A stretch of 64,000 nucleotides of DNA from Pyxicephalus adspersus (GCF_032062135.1 NC_092861.1:120710251-120774250), one strand, 5' to 3'. Positions 12,605 to 22,849 are shown, counted from the first letter of the stretch. Numbers and translations are program-made. The notes: generated from the sequence alone by a model not told the origin.

Positions 12605-12964
12605 GTCTAGAACAGTGGTCACCAACTTGGTGGTCCACGGCTGTCCCCCGTATATACACAACCCGCCCACTCTCCCATCCCAGGCGCAGACCTGCTTGCT
12701 AAACATCCTGGGGGGACAGTACCACAAGTTGTGAACACAACTTTTTTTTGCGTCCACAGCCCTGCGCTACTGTTTCCCTAGGATGTTTAACAAGCAGGTC
12801 TGAGCCTGCGATGGAAGGTTGCGTGGGTTGTGGCATCATAACGTTATTCTGGGGGAAGTTTCTCACCCTTTGAGTGACCCACGGCTCCCTGCATATGCGC
12901 TGTCCAGATTCTGTGGATTTAGTGGTCCGTGAGGTCTGAAAGGTTGGCGACCACTGGTCTAGAA
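12605..12964. mobile_element. non-autonomous hAT element with perfect 8-bp TSD
   Basis: A 344-bp element (12,613-12,956) begins CAGTGGTCACCAAC and ends GTTGGCGACCACTG, so the termini are inverted repeats. It is flanked on both sides by the identical octamer GTCTAGAA (12,605-12,612 and 12,957-12,964), the 8-bp duplication typical of hAT transposition. Inside is a second palindrome: GCAGACCTGCTTG and AAACATCCT on one side, AGGATGTTTAACAAGCAGG on the other. There is no open frame, so it would need a transposase supplied in trans. A longer relative sits at 34,858-35,565. Confidence 0.85.
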
Positions 12965-14099
12965 AACATGTAAGCTGGGCACTGTTATGGAGGACATATA
13001 TTGATGCAATGCCATTTTATGAGGCTTCCAACAACATGCTTGGGGGTGCATTAATAATGTATGTGTTGTTACTGAATAGTACAGTATTTATGGAGAGTGA
13101 GCACACATTCAGCTGTGAAAATGATTTTTTTGGCCTTCATACAGCAGCATGTATTGATCTGATTAATTTTAGTAAGAATAAAATGTAGTTTTCAGGCAGT
13201 GACACCATTCTTTTATTAGTTAGATGGCTTTTTTTGACCAGCAGATAGCAGTGGCCAGTAGATGGGTAAGGCTATACATATTCCTGCTGATGCAAAACCC
13301 TCTTGCCAATTTTAATTAAACTGTTAAATTAAGATTAAGAGATGAAACAGTAAAAAATTGGTCAGTGGCAGGACAATTTTAAACAGCAAAACTAGGTCCA
13401 AATTTATTACAAACAAAATGCACAGGCTGAAGCCTACTACTACACGAATTAAGATACCTAAATAGATACAAAAAGACTGACCTACAGCAGGACAGTTTTA
13501 ATTAGAAATATTAGACCTAACACAAGTCTGCCTAACTTTTATTTTATCTATGGGAATGGGAAGATGCAATAAATGTGACTGATATCTTGCAAAGTTATAC
13601 ACTGTTGTTACACTTTATTTTTTTTTAAACACTGTCGCACTGCGAACAAATTGCAGCCTCAGAAACAGGTGGTTAGTAACAAGTGATTGCTGTACATTGA
13701 GCACCAACCTATAATAAAATAAAAAAAAAGGTATATACCCCCCCCCCTCCCAAAGTTAGGAGACCGGCCTATCCATAAACACAGTCTGGTGGCCCTGGTT
13801 GAAAGGCCATGCAGTATTCTATGTTTTTTTCAAAAAACTGCAGAAAAAATGCTAAGACCACACATTTAGAATCCACACTTCACACCACAAACAAATTATA
13901 GTGGCAAACCTGAATCTTTTCCCTCTTTGTTACTTGTATGACAAATATTAGGCTGTCTTTAGTTAGTTGGTAATGAGATATCAGGCTATGTAGAGCTTGC
14001 AACTTCACATTTTACATTATTGCAGTCCTATTTCTAATTCATAGTAATTAAAACGCTACAAGCTATGAACTACAATAAAGAATATTTACAGAGCAACAG
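12965..14099. other. intergenic; C10 homopolymer
   Basis: No gene recognised. A run of ten C at 13,738-13,747 is the only striking simple feature. Confidence 0.4.
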
Positions 14100-14800
14100 T
14101 TTTAGATGGACACAGAGATGCACTTACCAGTAGTGAGCACAACTTCTGGGCGTTTTGCTTGCACAGAAATGGTGTGAGCCCTGAGAAGGGCCACGACGCA
14201 GAGTCTAAGCAGTAACCAGGTCTTCTCCAGAGCCTCTAGTGGTGAGGATGTTGCACTGCTGGTTACTGCCAGGTTGCGGTCCTTGGGCACACCAGGGTGG
14301 GCAGGAAGATACACGGTACCAAGTCACTAAACATAAGAATAGACGAGGAAGGCCGGGGTCAATAGACATCAGAGACACAGGGGCCACTGCAGACACAGGG
14401 AACACAGGAGACACTGGAAGCAACAGGTGGCACAGGTAACACAGAAATATCCACAGACAGAGGAACACTGAAAAAGCACAAAGGAATGGACTGGGAAACA
14501 ACAGACTGGGCAACAAGGGGTTAACACGGTAGAAACCCTGAATTAACCAACAGGTGTACAGGAACTAGCTAAGAAGATAGGGGCTTGGCACAAGTGGAGA
14601 CACATTGCACGAACACTGAGTGCTGTGTCTGAGCTAGCTAAATAGCCAGGGATGATTAAGAGGCTATTACCTGACTGGCCGGCAAGATAAGTGAAACTGA
14701 TAAAACTTGGGAGTCAGAACTGCCTGCATGCGCATGAGAGAGACGCCTGCACTTTAGCGGACCAGTAGTGTCGTCCACCTGGGCTCGTATGGCACATTGC
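14100..14800. repeat. GC-richer dispersed repeat-like block, copy A
   Basis: More GC-rich than its surroundings and full of ACACAGG/AGACAC direct repetition. The core GCAGTAACCAGG ... GTTGCGGTCCTTGGGCACACC resembles the core at 28,240-28,330 (GATCCTAGCAGTCACCAAGC ... GTTGCAGCCCCCAGG). I take the two as copies of one unclassified dispersed repeat. The 70-103-codon ORFs inside are low-complexity and have no domain. Confidence 0.35.
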
Positions 14801-16117
14801 TGTCTGTCTAACATGGGGGTCCAACATGCAGGGGGAGAGAGAAAACCTCTAGAAGTGTGCTGCTACTGTATTGTTCATTTATCAAGAATGGTGGGATGGT
14901 GGTAGTGGGGGGACAGCACATTTTTTTTTTATTTTTTATCTGTAACATTGAAAGAATCACAAATAATCTGAGTGGTGCAACAGTTTCACATTTCACAGTT
15001 TATTTTCAATATTTACATTAGGAATGTATGTCTGCATTCATGTTAATATTAGTAAAAGGATTGTTTTTTAGATTCTGTCCTCATCTTCTACTACACAGTA
15101 GTACTACAACTTCAGTAGCAAATTTTGTGCATAAATCATGTCTCAGTGTATGCGTTTGTGGGTTAGGTTTGTTCCTAATGCATCATTCTATTACTTCATT
15201 TCATCATCAGCACTCACTCTTTGGCTTCATTATGCCTTTTCTTTAATTTACCAAAAAAATACAGCTTTACTTTTACAGAGACCACTACACATTCTAAATG
15301 TCTGGGTTGTCCTGACAAAGCAGAAAACATTCACAGCAGAATGCTGCTGTTTTCAATTAAGTTTTCAGAGATAAAACTTTGAAATGGCAGACAGACATTT
15401 CAATGGTTGGCTGTTTACACTACTCAGATGCTGCCATATATTTGGCTATGCGGTGCACTAAAAGTATGATCCATTCATAAATTCTTCACACAAAAATATC
15501 CCTTCAGAAATCAGATTCTGCCTTAGAGATTTCTCTTCCAAAGGATGTTAATATGGAAAAAAGAGGCAGTAAAATGAGTTTTCAAGAAGCTCAGACAATT
15601 GGAGCAAAATAGAAGAGACCAAAGCTTCCAAAACTGTGCACAAGAATTGGCAGTGGTGAAGTTAAATTACATTTAAAACTAAGATCTTTATCATTCTTCC
15701 TCTTCCATTCACTTCCTATCCCAGTGACTACCTTTTAGCCTCAACAGTGGGTAGATGTGACCACCCTGCACACATTTTCATTAATAGTTTGTATTTGTGG
15801 AACTCTCTGGTTACCGGCCATTAAGGAGTGCTGCATTTGAAGGCTACAATACTAATCAATAATTGTTTGATGTTGTAAAAACAGTATCCTCATTATGGAC
15901 TCATCAGCACATCATATCCAAGCAGCAAAATGGTTGAATAACAGAAAAAGCCAGCATTTTCAGGTCTAAATAAAGCTCCTTTCTTGGGCAAAAGTTAACA
16001 GTTTGGCCCCAAAGCATTATGTTTTTGTGACTGTAAGACCATGGTCCAATGACAATGCTTAAAGCACACATATCACCATACTTTTTATTTTATATAAAAG
16101 GGTGGCCAAACTTTATA
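14801..16117. other. intergenic; left part of a MITE split by the L1
   Basis: No gene seen. Near the right end, TTAAAGCACACATATCACC starts at 16,060. It may be the left terminus of a MITE into which the L1 inserted, with its other end near 21.8 kb. Confidence 0.35.
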
Positions 16118-16152
16118 TAATGAATGTTTTTTTTTTTTTTGTTTAAATAATT

Positions 16153-16158
16153 TTTATT
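16153..16158 (-). terminator. L1 polyadenylation signal AATAAA
   Basis: AATAAA on the minus strand about a dozen bases before the poly-A tract, the normal spacing for a LINE 3' terminus. This supports taking the poly-T block at 16,127-16,140 as the true 3' end. Confidence 0.8.
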
Positions 16159-16365
16159 GGTTTTTCAAAATATACAAAAACAAAAGCAAAGATAATAACC
16201 ACATAAAACAAAAACATACCATTACTCATCACAATATAGACAAAAAGTAAGATACACATAGAAATCTAACAATATCTAACAATATAAACTAAAACATACA
16301 GAAAAAACAAACAATAGAGGGTACCCGAGACTAATATTACAAATAAGTACTACTGTATATCATGA

Positions 16366-19300
16366 TTAAAAGAGACTATGGTCTATGCCTGGTGTTGTAT
16401 GATGTTCTAGCCAAGGAGTCCAAACTTTGTAAAAATTGTGCAATGAGTCATTAGCCACGGCTGACATTTTTTCTAGGACCATGGTATCTGAGAGTCTAGA
16501 TAACACTGCTTGGAAACTTAACGAAGGCTTCCGCCATGCAGCTGCTATCACTTGACGAGTGGCCAGAAAAATAAAAGAGAGCAATTTACGCTGATTCCTA
16601 GAAAAAGTAGAACCTATATTGTGTAGTAAAGCCAACCAGGGATCTCTCTTAATAGATAGATGCAATACTGATCTTGTATAATTAAAGACTCTTATCAAAA
16701 GCTTTTTAACCACCGTGCAGTCCCACCATATATGGGGAAAGGTGCCAAGGTCTTTACAACCTCGAAAGCAGCATGGATCACTCCCAGTTGCAAATTTCGC
16801 CACCCTTACTGGGGTAAAATACCACCGAAATAGCAATTTATAAGCATTTTCTTGCATTATCACATTTGGAGAGCAACTGGCGATGTTCTGCCATATGTTT
16901 TGCCACTCTTCCTCGTCCAATGTTGAACCCAAATCTGTTTCCCATCTTTCCATATAAGAAAGAGGGTGGGTATCCATATTAGCTAATGAACCATAGATCA
17001 TTGAAACCAACCCTGCAGAACTCGAGCCTCGATAACAACAGGTTTCAAATCCGGTGAACTTTAAAGGAGAATCTGTTGTGTGTTTCAATAAACTTGTTAG
17101 AAAATGTCTGATTTGAATGTATCTGAAAAGTTCACCCGAAGGCAACTTCCACTGTTCCTGCAAGTACACAAAGGACCTGATCCCAGAAAGCAAGAACAAA
17201 TCATATGCATATCTAACAGGCCTCCGAGCCCACCATAAATAAGCCATTGGGTTTTCATATGCTGGCGTAAAAATAGGGCAATTTACAATGCCAATTAAGG
17301 GAGTATGAGCTGACATCAAGCCTGCTGATATTTTAACTCTGTCCCAGATACCTAAAGCATAAGACAACGTGGGATCAGACACTAAAGGACGAGTTGAAGG
17401 AGGTAACCATAAAAGATTGTATAGTTGGATCGCAGGCAATTCTGCAGCATATAATTTAGCCCAAATTGGATAATCTGTATGACGGTGGAGTGCCACTAAT
17501 GGAGCTAGTTGAGCTGCCTGTAGATATCTAATAAGATTGGGGACCGAAAGACCCCCACGTAATCTATGTCGATACATTATTTTATCTGAGACCCGTGGTC
17601 TTCCCGGATCCCAGATAAACCGCAACACCTTCCTCTGTTCATCTTTAAGTACTTGCGTGGGGACTGGTATTGGAAGTGTGCGGAACAGATACAATAATTT
17701 CGGAAGGTAAGACATTTTAATAGCATGTATTCTACCAATCCATGACAATGGAAAAATGCGCCATTTGTTACGTATAGCTGAAAGCTCCCTGAACAAAGGT
17801 GGGTAATTAGCCTGATAAATAGATGATAGATGAGATGTGAGTTTAATACCCAAATAAGGGATAGCGCTCAACCATTTATATGCAAAATGGGGTTGTAAAG
17901 CTCCAACAACTGATGTTGGCAAAGAAACATTTAAAGCTTTGGACTTTTCATTGTTTATCGCTAGACCTGATACCTCTGAGAAATGAGTAAGTAAAGTGTG
18001 CAAATTAGGCAAAGTCGTGATCGGTGCTGTAAGTGTCAACAATATGTCATCAGCAAACAGCATGATTTTGTGTACCGTATTAAATACTTCTACCCCCGCT
18101 ATATCCGGGTTGGCACGGATAGCAGCTGCCAGGGGCTCTAAAGCTAGTATGAACAAAATGGGAGAAAGGGGACAGCCCTGTCTGGTCCCTCGCAAAATCG
18201 GAAATGGTGCTGAGGCATAGCCCATATATTTCACAAAAGCAGTCGGTGAAGCATACAATGCCTTAATCCAATGCAGAAAAGAAGAACCGAAACCCCATCT
18301 ATTGAGGGCATAAAACAAATACTGCCATGATATGGTGTCAAAGGCCTTCCGCACATCCAACGATAACATCATACTTTCAATAGATTTAGAATGAGATAGA
18401 TGTAATATCTGAAGAGCTCTATGAACATTATCACCTGCTTGGCGTCTTGGGACAAATTCCACTTGATCACCATGTATTAAGCTACTTAAGAACCCGTTCA
18501 ATCTTGTAGCTAGGATTTTTGCCAGAATTTTCACATCCGTGTTGAGGAGTGAAATAGGTCTATAGTTAGCCCAGGATGTGTGGTCGGTCGATGGCTTTGG
18601 TATCATAGCAATAGATGCCTTTAGGGATTCCGTATGTAAAACCTGCCCCTGTTTCAATTCATTAAACATAATCTGCATTGGACATGTTATAGCCGCCGAC
18701 AGTTTTTTGTAAAAGAATGGAGAGAAGCCATCAGGACCGGGGCGTTTACCTACTTTTAATGATTTAATGGCCAAGGTAATTTCTGAGGCCGTGATATCGC
18801 GTTGCAACCTCTCCAGATCTGCGTTGTCAATTTTAGGCAGATCAATATTAGCAAAAAAACAATCAGCTCTGTCTTCATCTATATCTGGGGGAGCGGAATA
18901 AAGATCTGACAGTCTAGTCTGGAACTCCTGGACTACATCTAAGGGGTTACTAGTTAAGTGTTTGGTGGCTGTACGAAGGGAGATCGGGGTATACCTAGGT
19001 GCAAATGTTCGTAGTCGTTTGGCAAGTAATGTACCCGGTTTATTACCACAATAATAGAATTTATGTCTCGTCCGCTGTAGCTGATATGCAGCTTGGCTAG
19101 AAAGACAAAGATTCAATTCAGTACGCGCTTTGCGCAGTGCAATTGAGGTACCCAATGAGGGACTTAACTTGTGTAGCTGAACTTGTCTCGAGTAAGCAGC
19201 TTCTAACCGAGCCTGGGTCTGCTTTCGTTCCCGGTTTTTTCCTGCAGCTATTTGAATGAGATGACCACGTATTACCGTTTTATAAGCTTCCCACAATGTT

Positions 19301-20175
19301 ATCCGGGAGGATACTGAACCGGTATTCAACTGAAAAAATTCTGTAGTAATATCAGACAATTTTTGTACCGTGTCGGGACAATTTAGTAGAAAATCATTAA
19401 GTGTCCATTGTCTGGTTTGGGGTCTGACCACTAATGATGAACATAATATTACTACCGGGTCATGGTCAGACCATGGCACCGTCGGTATACTAGCTTTTAA
19501 GACAGCTGGTAACAGAGTTCTCGGGACCCAAATATGGTCAATTCTTGAATAGGAGTTATGAGAAGCAGAGTAGTATGTATAGCCGCGGGATAGAGGATGT
19601 AGTTCACGCCATATATCAAGCAGACCCAGGCTCAGGAAGCAATCCCGTATCGCACCACCTTCAACAGAGGGAACGGTGGAGGGACTAGTACATCTATCTA
19701 GTTTTTTGTTAAATACAGTGTTAGAATCGCCACAACAAATCAAAGCACCCTTCATATGTAGCCGAGTTTCCTCCATCATTTTCTGAAAAAAGGAAACTGG
19801 GGGAGAGTTTGGAGCGTAATAGACCAAAAAAGTAACCTCTGTGTTCTGTAATGAGCCGGTCAAAATCAGGTAGCAACCTTCTGGGTCCGACACTTGATAT
19901 GTACATACGAAGGGCATGCGTTGATGAAAAGCTATAAGAACCCCTCTATGCTTCTTATTACTTGACGCATGGTAGACTTGTGAATAGCGAGTGTGCAGGA
20001 ACTTAGGAGTAGAAGACACTGAGAAGTGTGTCTCTTGCATGCACACTACGTCTATATTCGAGGAGTGACAATAATTAAATACAAAAAAAAAAAAATGGGG
20101 AAGGGGAAATTTCTTCATATTGCATAAATACAAAAATGATGGAAAATAATACAAAGAGCCATATATGCTTGCCAC
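16366..20175 (-). CDS. L1 ORF2 protein: endonuclease and reverse transcriptase
   Basis: Encodes about 1,269 residues without an internal stop, the usual size for an L1 ORF2p. It nicks target DNA and reverse-transcribes the element RNA at the nick. The AP-endonuclease domain keeps QETH (Glu48), YAPN (120-123), GDSN (Asp150, Asn152), RIDH (Asp213) and SDHD (Asp237, His238). The reverse transcriptase has LDVRKAFD, TRQGCPLSPILF and the catalytic FADD (707-710). A C-terminal cysteine motif, C-x3-C-x7-H-x4-C, starts near residue 1,136. Two oddities: the open frame begins with GTG rather than ATG, and the first in-frame ATG is residue 20. The N-terminal motif normally like NVxGLN reads NMKKFP, followed by a tetraphenylalanine encoded by a T13 run. 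The frame lies 20 bases downstream of the ORF1 stop, as usual for L1. Activity cannot be judged from sequence. Confidence 0.9.
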   Translation of the reverse strand: MASIYGSLYYFPSFLYLCNMKKFPLPHFFFFVFNYCHSSNIDVVCMQETHFSVSSTPKFLHTRYSQVYHASSNKKHRGVLIAFHQRMPFVCTYQVSDPEGCYLILTGSLQNTEVTFLVYYAPNSPPVSFFQKMMEETRLHMKGALICCGDSNTVFNKKLDRCTSPSTVPSVEGGAIRDCFLSLGLLDIWRELHPLSRGYTYYSASHNSYSRIDHIWVPRTLLPAVLKASIPTVPWSDHDPVVILCSSLVVRPQTRQWTLNDFLLNCPDTVQKLSDITTEFFQLNTGSVSSRITLWEAYKTVIRGHLIQIAAGKNRERKQTQARLEAAYSRQVQLHKLSPSLGTSIALRKARTELNLCLSSQAAYQLQRTRHKFYYCGNKPGTLLAKRLRTFAPRYTPISLRTATKHLTSNPLDVVQEFQTRLSDLYSAPPDIDEDRADCFFANIDLPKIDNADLERLQRDITASEITLAIKSLKVGKRPGPDGFSPFFYKKLSAAITCPMQIMFNELKQGQVLHTESLKASIAMIPKPSTDHTSWANYRPISLLNTDVKILAKILATRLNGFLSSLIHGDQVEFVPRRQAGDNVHRALQILHLSHSKSIESMMLSLDVRKAFDTISWQYLFYALNRWGFGSSFLHWIKALYASPTAFVKYMGYASAPFPILRGTRQGCPLSPILFILALEPLAAAIRANPDIAGVEVFNTVHKIMLFADDILLTLTAPITTLPNLHTLLTHFSEVSGLAINNEKSKALNVSLPTSVVGALQPHFAYKWLSAIPYLGIKLTSHLSSIYQANYPPLFRELSAIRNKWRIFPLSWIGRIHAIKMSYLPKLLYLFRTLPIPVPTQVLKDEQRKVLRFIWDPGRPRVSDKIMYRHRLRGGLSVPNLIRYLQAAQLAPLVALHRHTDYPIWAKLYAAELPAIQLYNLLWLPPSTRPLVSDPTLSYALGIWDRVKISAGLMSAHTPLIGIVNCPIFTPAYENPMAYLWWARRPVRYAYDLFLLSGIRSFVYLQEQWKLPSGELFRYIQIRHFLTSLLKHTTDSPLKFTGFETCCYRGSSSAGLVSMIYGSLANMDTHPLSYMERWETDLGSTLDEEEWQNIWQNIASCSPNVIMQENAYKLLFRWYFTPVRVAKFATGSDPCCFRGCKDLGTFPHIWWDCTVVKKLLIRVFNYTRSVLHLSIKRDPWLALLHNIGSTFSRNQRKLLSFIFLATRQVIAAAWRKPSLSFQAVLSRLSDTMVLEKMSAVANDSLHNFYKVWTPWLEHHTTPGIDHSLF

Positions 20176-20195
20176 TCGATGGTGTAGCGGAACAG

Positions 20196-21266
20196 TTAAC
20201 CTGGAAAGTTAGATGAAAAAACTTGAGTAGTTAAACGGGAAAGGGCTGGAGAGCGGTGTACCGAGCCCTGCGAGCAGTGTTCAGAACCAGGAGGAGAAGA
20301 AAAAGGAAGACCAGAATGTACTAAGCCTGGTGCGCCTGAATTCTGCCGACCGGATGATGAGATTAGTTCAGGTGAGTAAGAAAGGCCGAGCTGTGTAAGG
20401 CAAGCCTGAGCATCCTCAGGGGTGGAAAATTGGTATTGAGCCCCTTGTGTCTGGAACAACAGCTTGAAAGGATAACCCCAACGGTATCAGATCCCGTTAG
20501 CTGAGAGGACTTGCAAAAAAGATCGAAGAGCCCGCCGTTTAGCTAAAGTTGAAGAAGCTAGATCTGCGAACAGGCTGTAATTTATGCCTTGAAACTGCAA
20601 ACGGGAGTTGTTCCGTGCCTTTAGTAAGAGTGCATCTTTAGTGCGAAAAAAATGAAATTTCACTATAATGTCTCTAGGCGGACCATTAGGTTTTTTAGGG
20701 CCTAGGGAGCGATGAATCCTGTCCAGTTCCAGACGATCAAGCGTAAGTTCTGGTGCCAGTTCTTGAAACATAGCAGTGACAAAGCCTTGTAAATCTACGA
20801 CAGATTCAGGAATACCTCTAATACGAAGATTTGTACGTCTGGATCGATTTTCGTAATCTTCTAATTGATCTTTCAAAAAAGTGATCTCTTTTTGTGCTGC
20901 AACCAAATCTTGATCCAAGTTCTCCAGCACTGTCGTGGCATCATCCATTCTGGTTTCCAGAGTATTGGTGCGTTGGCCTATCTCCCAGGTGTCCCTTCGT
21001 AGTTCCGATACAATAGATGTAGTAGCTTGAGATAGTTCTTCTCGGATCATAGCTCTCATTTTCTGTAAAAAAATAGAGTCTTCAGTAGAGGTATGCTCTA
21101 GAATGTTACCAGAGGCAGCCTCCATGCTATCTTCGGAATGTTGGCCAGGAGAAGAAGTTAAGGAAGCCGGAGGTGAAGGAACCGGCGCCATCTTTGATTT
21201 GGAGGCCGCACCGCGGGATGAGGTCTGTGTCGCCGCAGGACGCTTCGATTTAGATGCTGGACCCAT
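20196..21266 (-). pseudogene. L1 ORF1 (RNA-binding coiled-coil protein) with one in-frame TGA
   Basis: ORF1 starts at the ATG at 21,266 (residues MGPASKSK). This is preferred over upstream in-frame sequence because it lies about 150 bp into the element and begins a basic N-terminus. A Ser/Pro-rich head is followed by a heptad-like coiled coil, then the RNA-recognition core beginning NLRIRGIPES, all diagnostic of L1 ORF1p. Translation would stop after about 259 residues at a TGA (20,487-20,489). The same frame then continues open for about 96 more codons, starting YRWGYPF and STPEDAQ, the conserved C-terminal domain. So the lesion is a single nonsense codon where the family usually has arginine (GIRYRWG-like context), consistent with CpG decay of CGA. 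The frame is otherwise intact to the TAA at 20,196-20,198. ORF1p assembles on element RNA and is needed for cis mobility, so this copy is probably immobile unless complemented. Confidence 0.85.
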
Positions 21267-21419
21267 TCTATTCGCTTCCCGGTACTGCAATATACTGTGC
21301 GGAGTAAGAAAGTGGACCGCTGGTCCGTAGAACACGCTACAATTCTAGCTAGAAGCCCGGAGTCGAGCGGAGCCTAACTAGGAAGCAACCATACGTCAGG
21401 CCACGCGCATGCGCCCCCC
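21267..21419 (-). promoter_or_regulatory. L1 5' UTR (short, CpG-containing)
   Basis: About 150 bp between the element's 5' end and ORF1. It is GC-rich compared with its surroundings, begins GGGGGGCGCATGCGCGTGG on the minus strand, and contains several CpG. LINE 5' UTRs act as internal promoters; that this one does is inferred from position only. The shortness could mean slight 5' truncation, but the G-run start directly at the TSD looks like a complete 5' end. Confidence 0.55.
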
Positions 21420-21435
21420 TAATGAATGTTTTTTT

Positions 21436-21815
21436 AATTACTCTTTTTTTAGTTTTGAAGGCAAAGCCCTACCTATCTGTATTTAGCAGCCTTCTGGGAT
21501 ACAAACATCACAAGATCGGGCATGCGAAGAAGGGGCTTTCCTCTAAGGGAAAAAAATGCCAAACTTATACATGTACAGTAAGATAGGCACTTGATCGCGT
21601 CACTTGATCTTGTGCCCAGTGCAAGTTCCGCTGACATAGGAGGAAAAACCCGAAAAAAAGAAGATGGGATAGCCCTGTTTCCAATTTGGGCTGGAACGAA
21701 GAAGTAAGATGAGATGGCATGGGTCCAACTGGACTAGGATCGTGGAAGGACCAACAGCTTTCCAACTATAAAGTAATTGTTTATTTTTCATAAAAGTTTT
21801 GCTTTAACTAGACAT
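21436..21815. repeat. right part of a MITE-like element interrupted by L1
   Basis: The segment ends AAAGTTTTGCTTTAA, which could pair as a terminus with TTAAAGCACACATATCACC left of the L1. Its interior (GGCATGCGAAGAAGGGGC, GGCACTTGATCGCGTCACTT) resembles the style of other TTAA-bounded elements here but has no second copy in the window. Confidence 0.35.
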
Positions 21816-22591
21816 CAATCCCCCAGTCTAGCGCCTTACTCTTCACCTAAAATCAAGCTCCCACTCAGTCTTAGGAGGCAGGTTGCTCTGTACTAGGAAT
21901 TGGTCTTCCTTCAAAACTATGTAGGTGATGGTAGCTGGGGGGAACAAGACTGATAAAACACCAGGAGACCACAAGACAGAACATGGCCAAGAGATAGTTT
22001 GAAACATCATGCCAAAATGCAAAGCAAAAGCAGGATAAAAGTAAGAGACGTAGGTTATACACAATAGTCCAACAGTCAGGTGAGGGAGAGGATAAGGCAG
22101 AAGGTCAAGCAAAGATCGGTCTAGGTGTCAGGCAACAGGAGATCAGAGAGAGCAAGGTCGACAATGAAGACTCATACTAGAAAATGCACTTATGTCCAGT
22201 TGAGGCTCAGAGGGCAAGGCAAGCCAAGTCCATCAGTTTAAGGTGGCTCATAAGCCACAGGGTCAAAGGGAAATCTCTCTGGTTCCAGTGTCACGTAAGA
22301 GAACGTAAGAGAGTATTGTGAGTGCACACATCTACACACAGAGACAATATATGCTGGAAGACCAAATGACTGTCATGCTGACTGGCTGTCCAGCCTTGAT
22401 ACTGCAAGAATGGCCACTACTTAGTAAATTTCTGCTGACAGGGATTAAATAATTTTGCTGATTGGATACCGCATGCTGGTGATTCACTTAAGACGACACA
22501 TACTCAGTCATGATTCCAGATGCCTTCCTTACAATGGTGCTGCCAACAAAAACTTTGAAGCCTTTTAAAAAAAACTATTCCACACATTTGC
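21816..22591. other. intergenic, repeat-like composition
   Basis: No gene. The stretch 21,900-22,160 is rich in AGGTCA, CAGGAGA and CAAGAC words like the block at 8.9 kb. It is a possible dispersed repeat that I cannot resolve by eye. Confidence 0.3.
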
Positions 22592-22655
22592 CCTGATTTA
22601 TTTAGGCTTTCCAAAGAAGATACAGTTTCATTAGTTAAACTGGGTGATATAACTT
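22592..22655. repeat. palindromic MITE 'CCTGATTTATTAAAG', half copy
   Basis: CCTGATTTATTTAGGCTTTCC, then GATACAGTTTCATTAGT and TGGGTGATAT follow the left arm of the copies at 1.4 and 40.1 kb with substitutions. The right arm is missing. Confidence 0.5.
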
Positions 22656-22849
22656 TAAAGCGTTTCTATTAGTACAGCTAGAATCTGCAAAAGCAGAATA
22701 TGTAAAAAGAAGAGTAGAATGTAAAAATGCATACCAACATTTTGCATTATTTTATATTTATCAAGCCTAAAGATTAGTAATTTATAACAAATGTTATAAA
22801 TTAAATTTATAATAATAATTCCAAAAATATATACCATATATTTTAGCAT

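Larger units (their letters stand above)
16118..21435 (-). mobile_element. near full-length L1-type LINE with 16-bp perfect TSD
   Basis: A 5.3-kb minus-strand non-LTR retrotransposon with every structural landmark of an L1. The duplicated target TAATGAATGTTTTTTT lies at 16,118-16,133 and 21,420-21,435. There is a poly-A tail (poly-T on the plus strand, 16,134-16,140 beyond the duplicated T's), and AATAAA in minus-strand sense at 16,158-16,153. ORF2 (16,366-20,175) and ORF1 (20,196-21,266) follow, with only about 150 bp of 5' UTR. The identical TSDs and long open ORF2 imply a recent insertion on an evolutionary scale. It interrupts an older MITE-like sequence. The protein motifs place it in the L1/Tx1 group of frog and fish elements. 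I cannot name the subfamily. Confidence 0.92.

Noticed and set aside
14205..14516. Leu/Phe/Pro-rich 103-codon minus ORF resembling a membrane protein
   Set aside because: Produced by ACACAGG-type direct repeats inside a dispersed repeat block.
18041..18060. Retroviral or endogenous-retrovirus polymerase from the FADD motif
   Set aside because: The whole ORF has an N-terminal AP-endonuclease, an L1-type C-terminal cysteine motif, a poly-A tail and target-site duplications, with no LTR, gag or env; it is a LINE.
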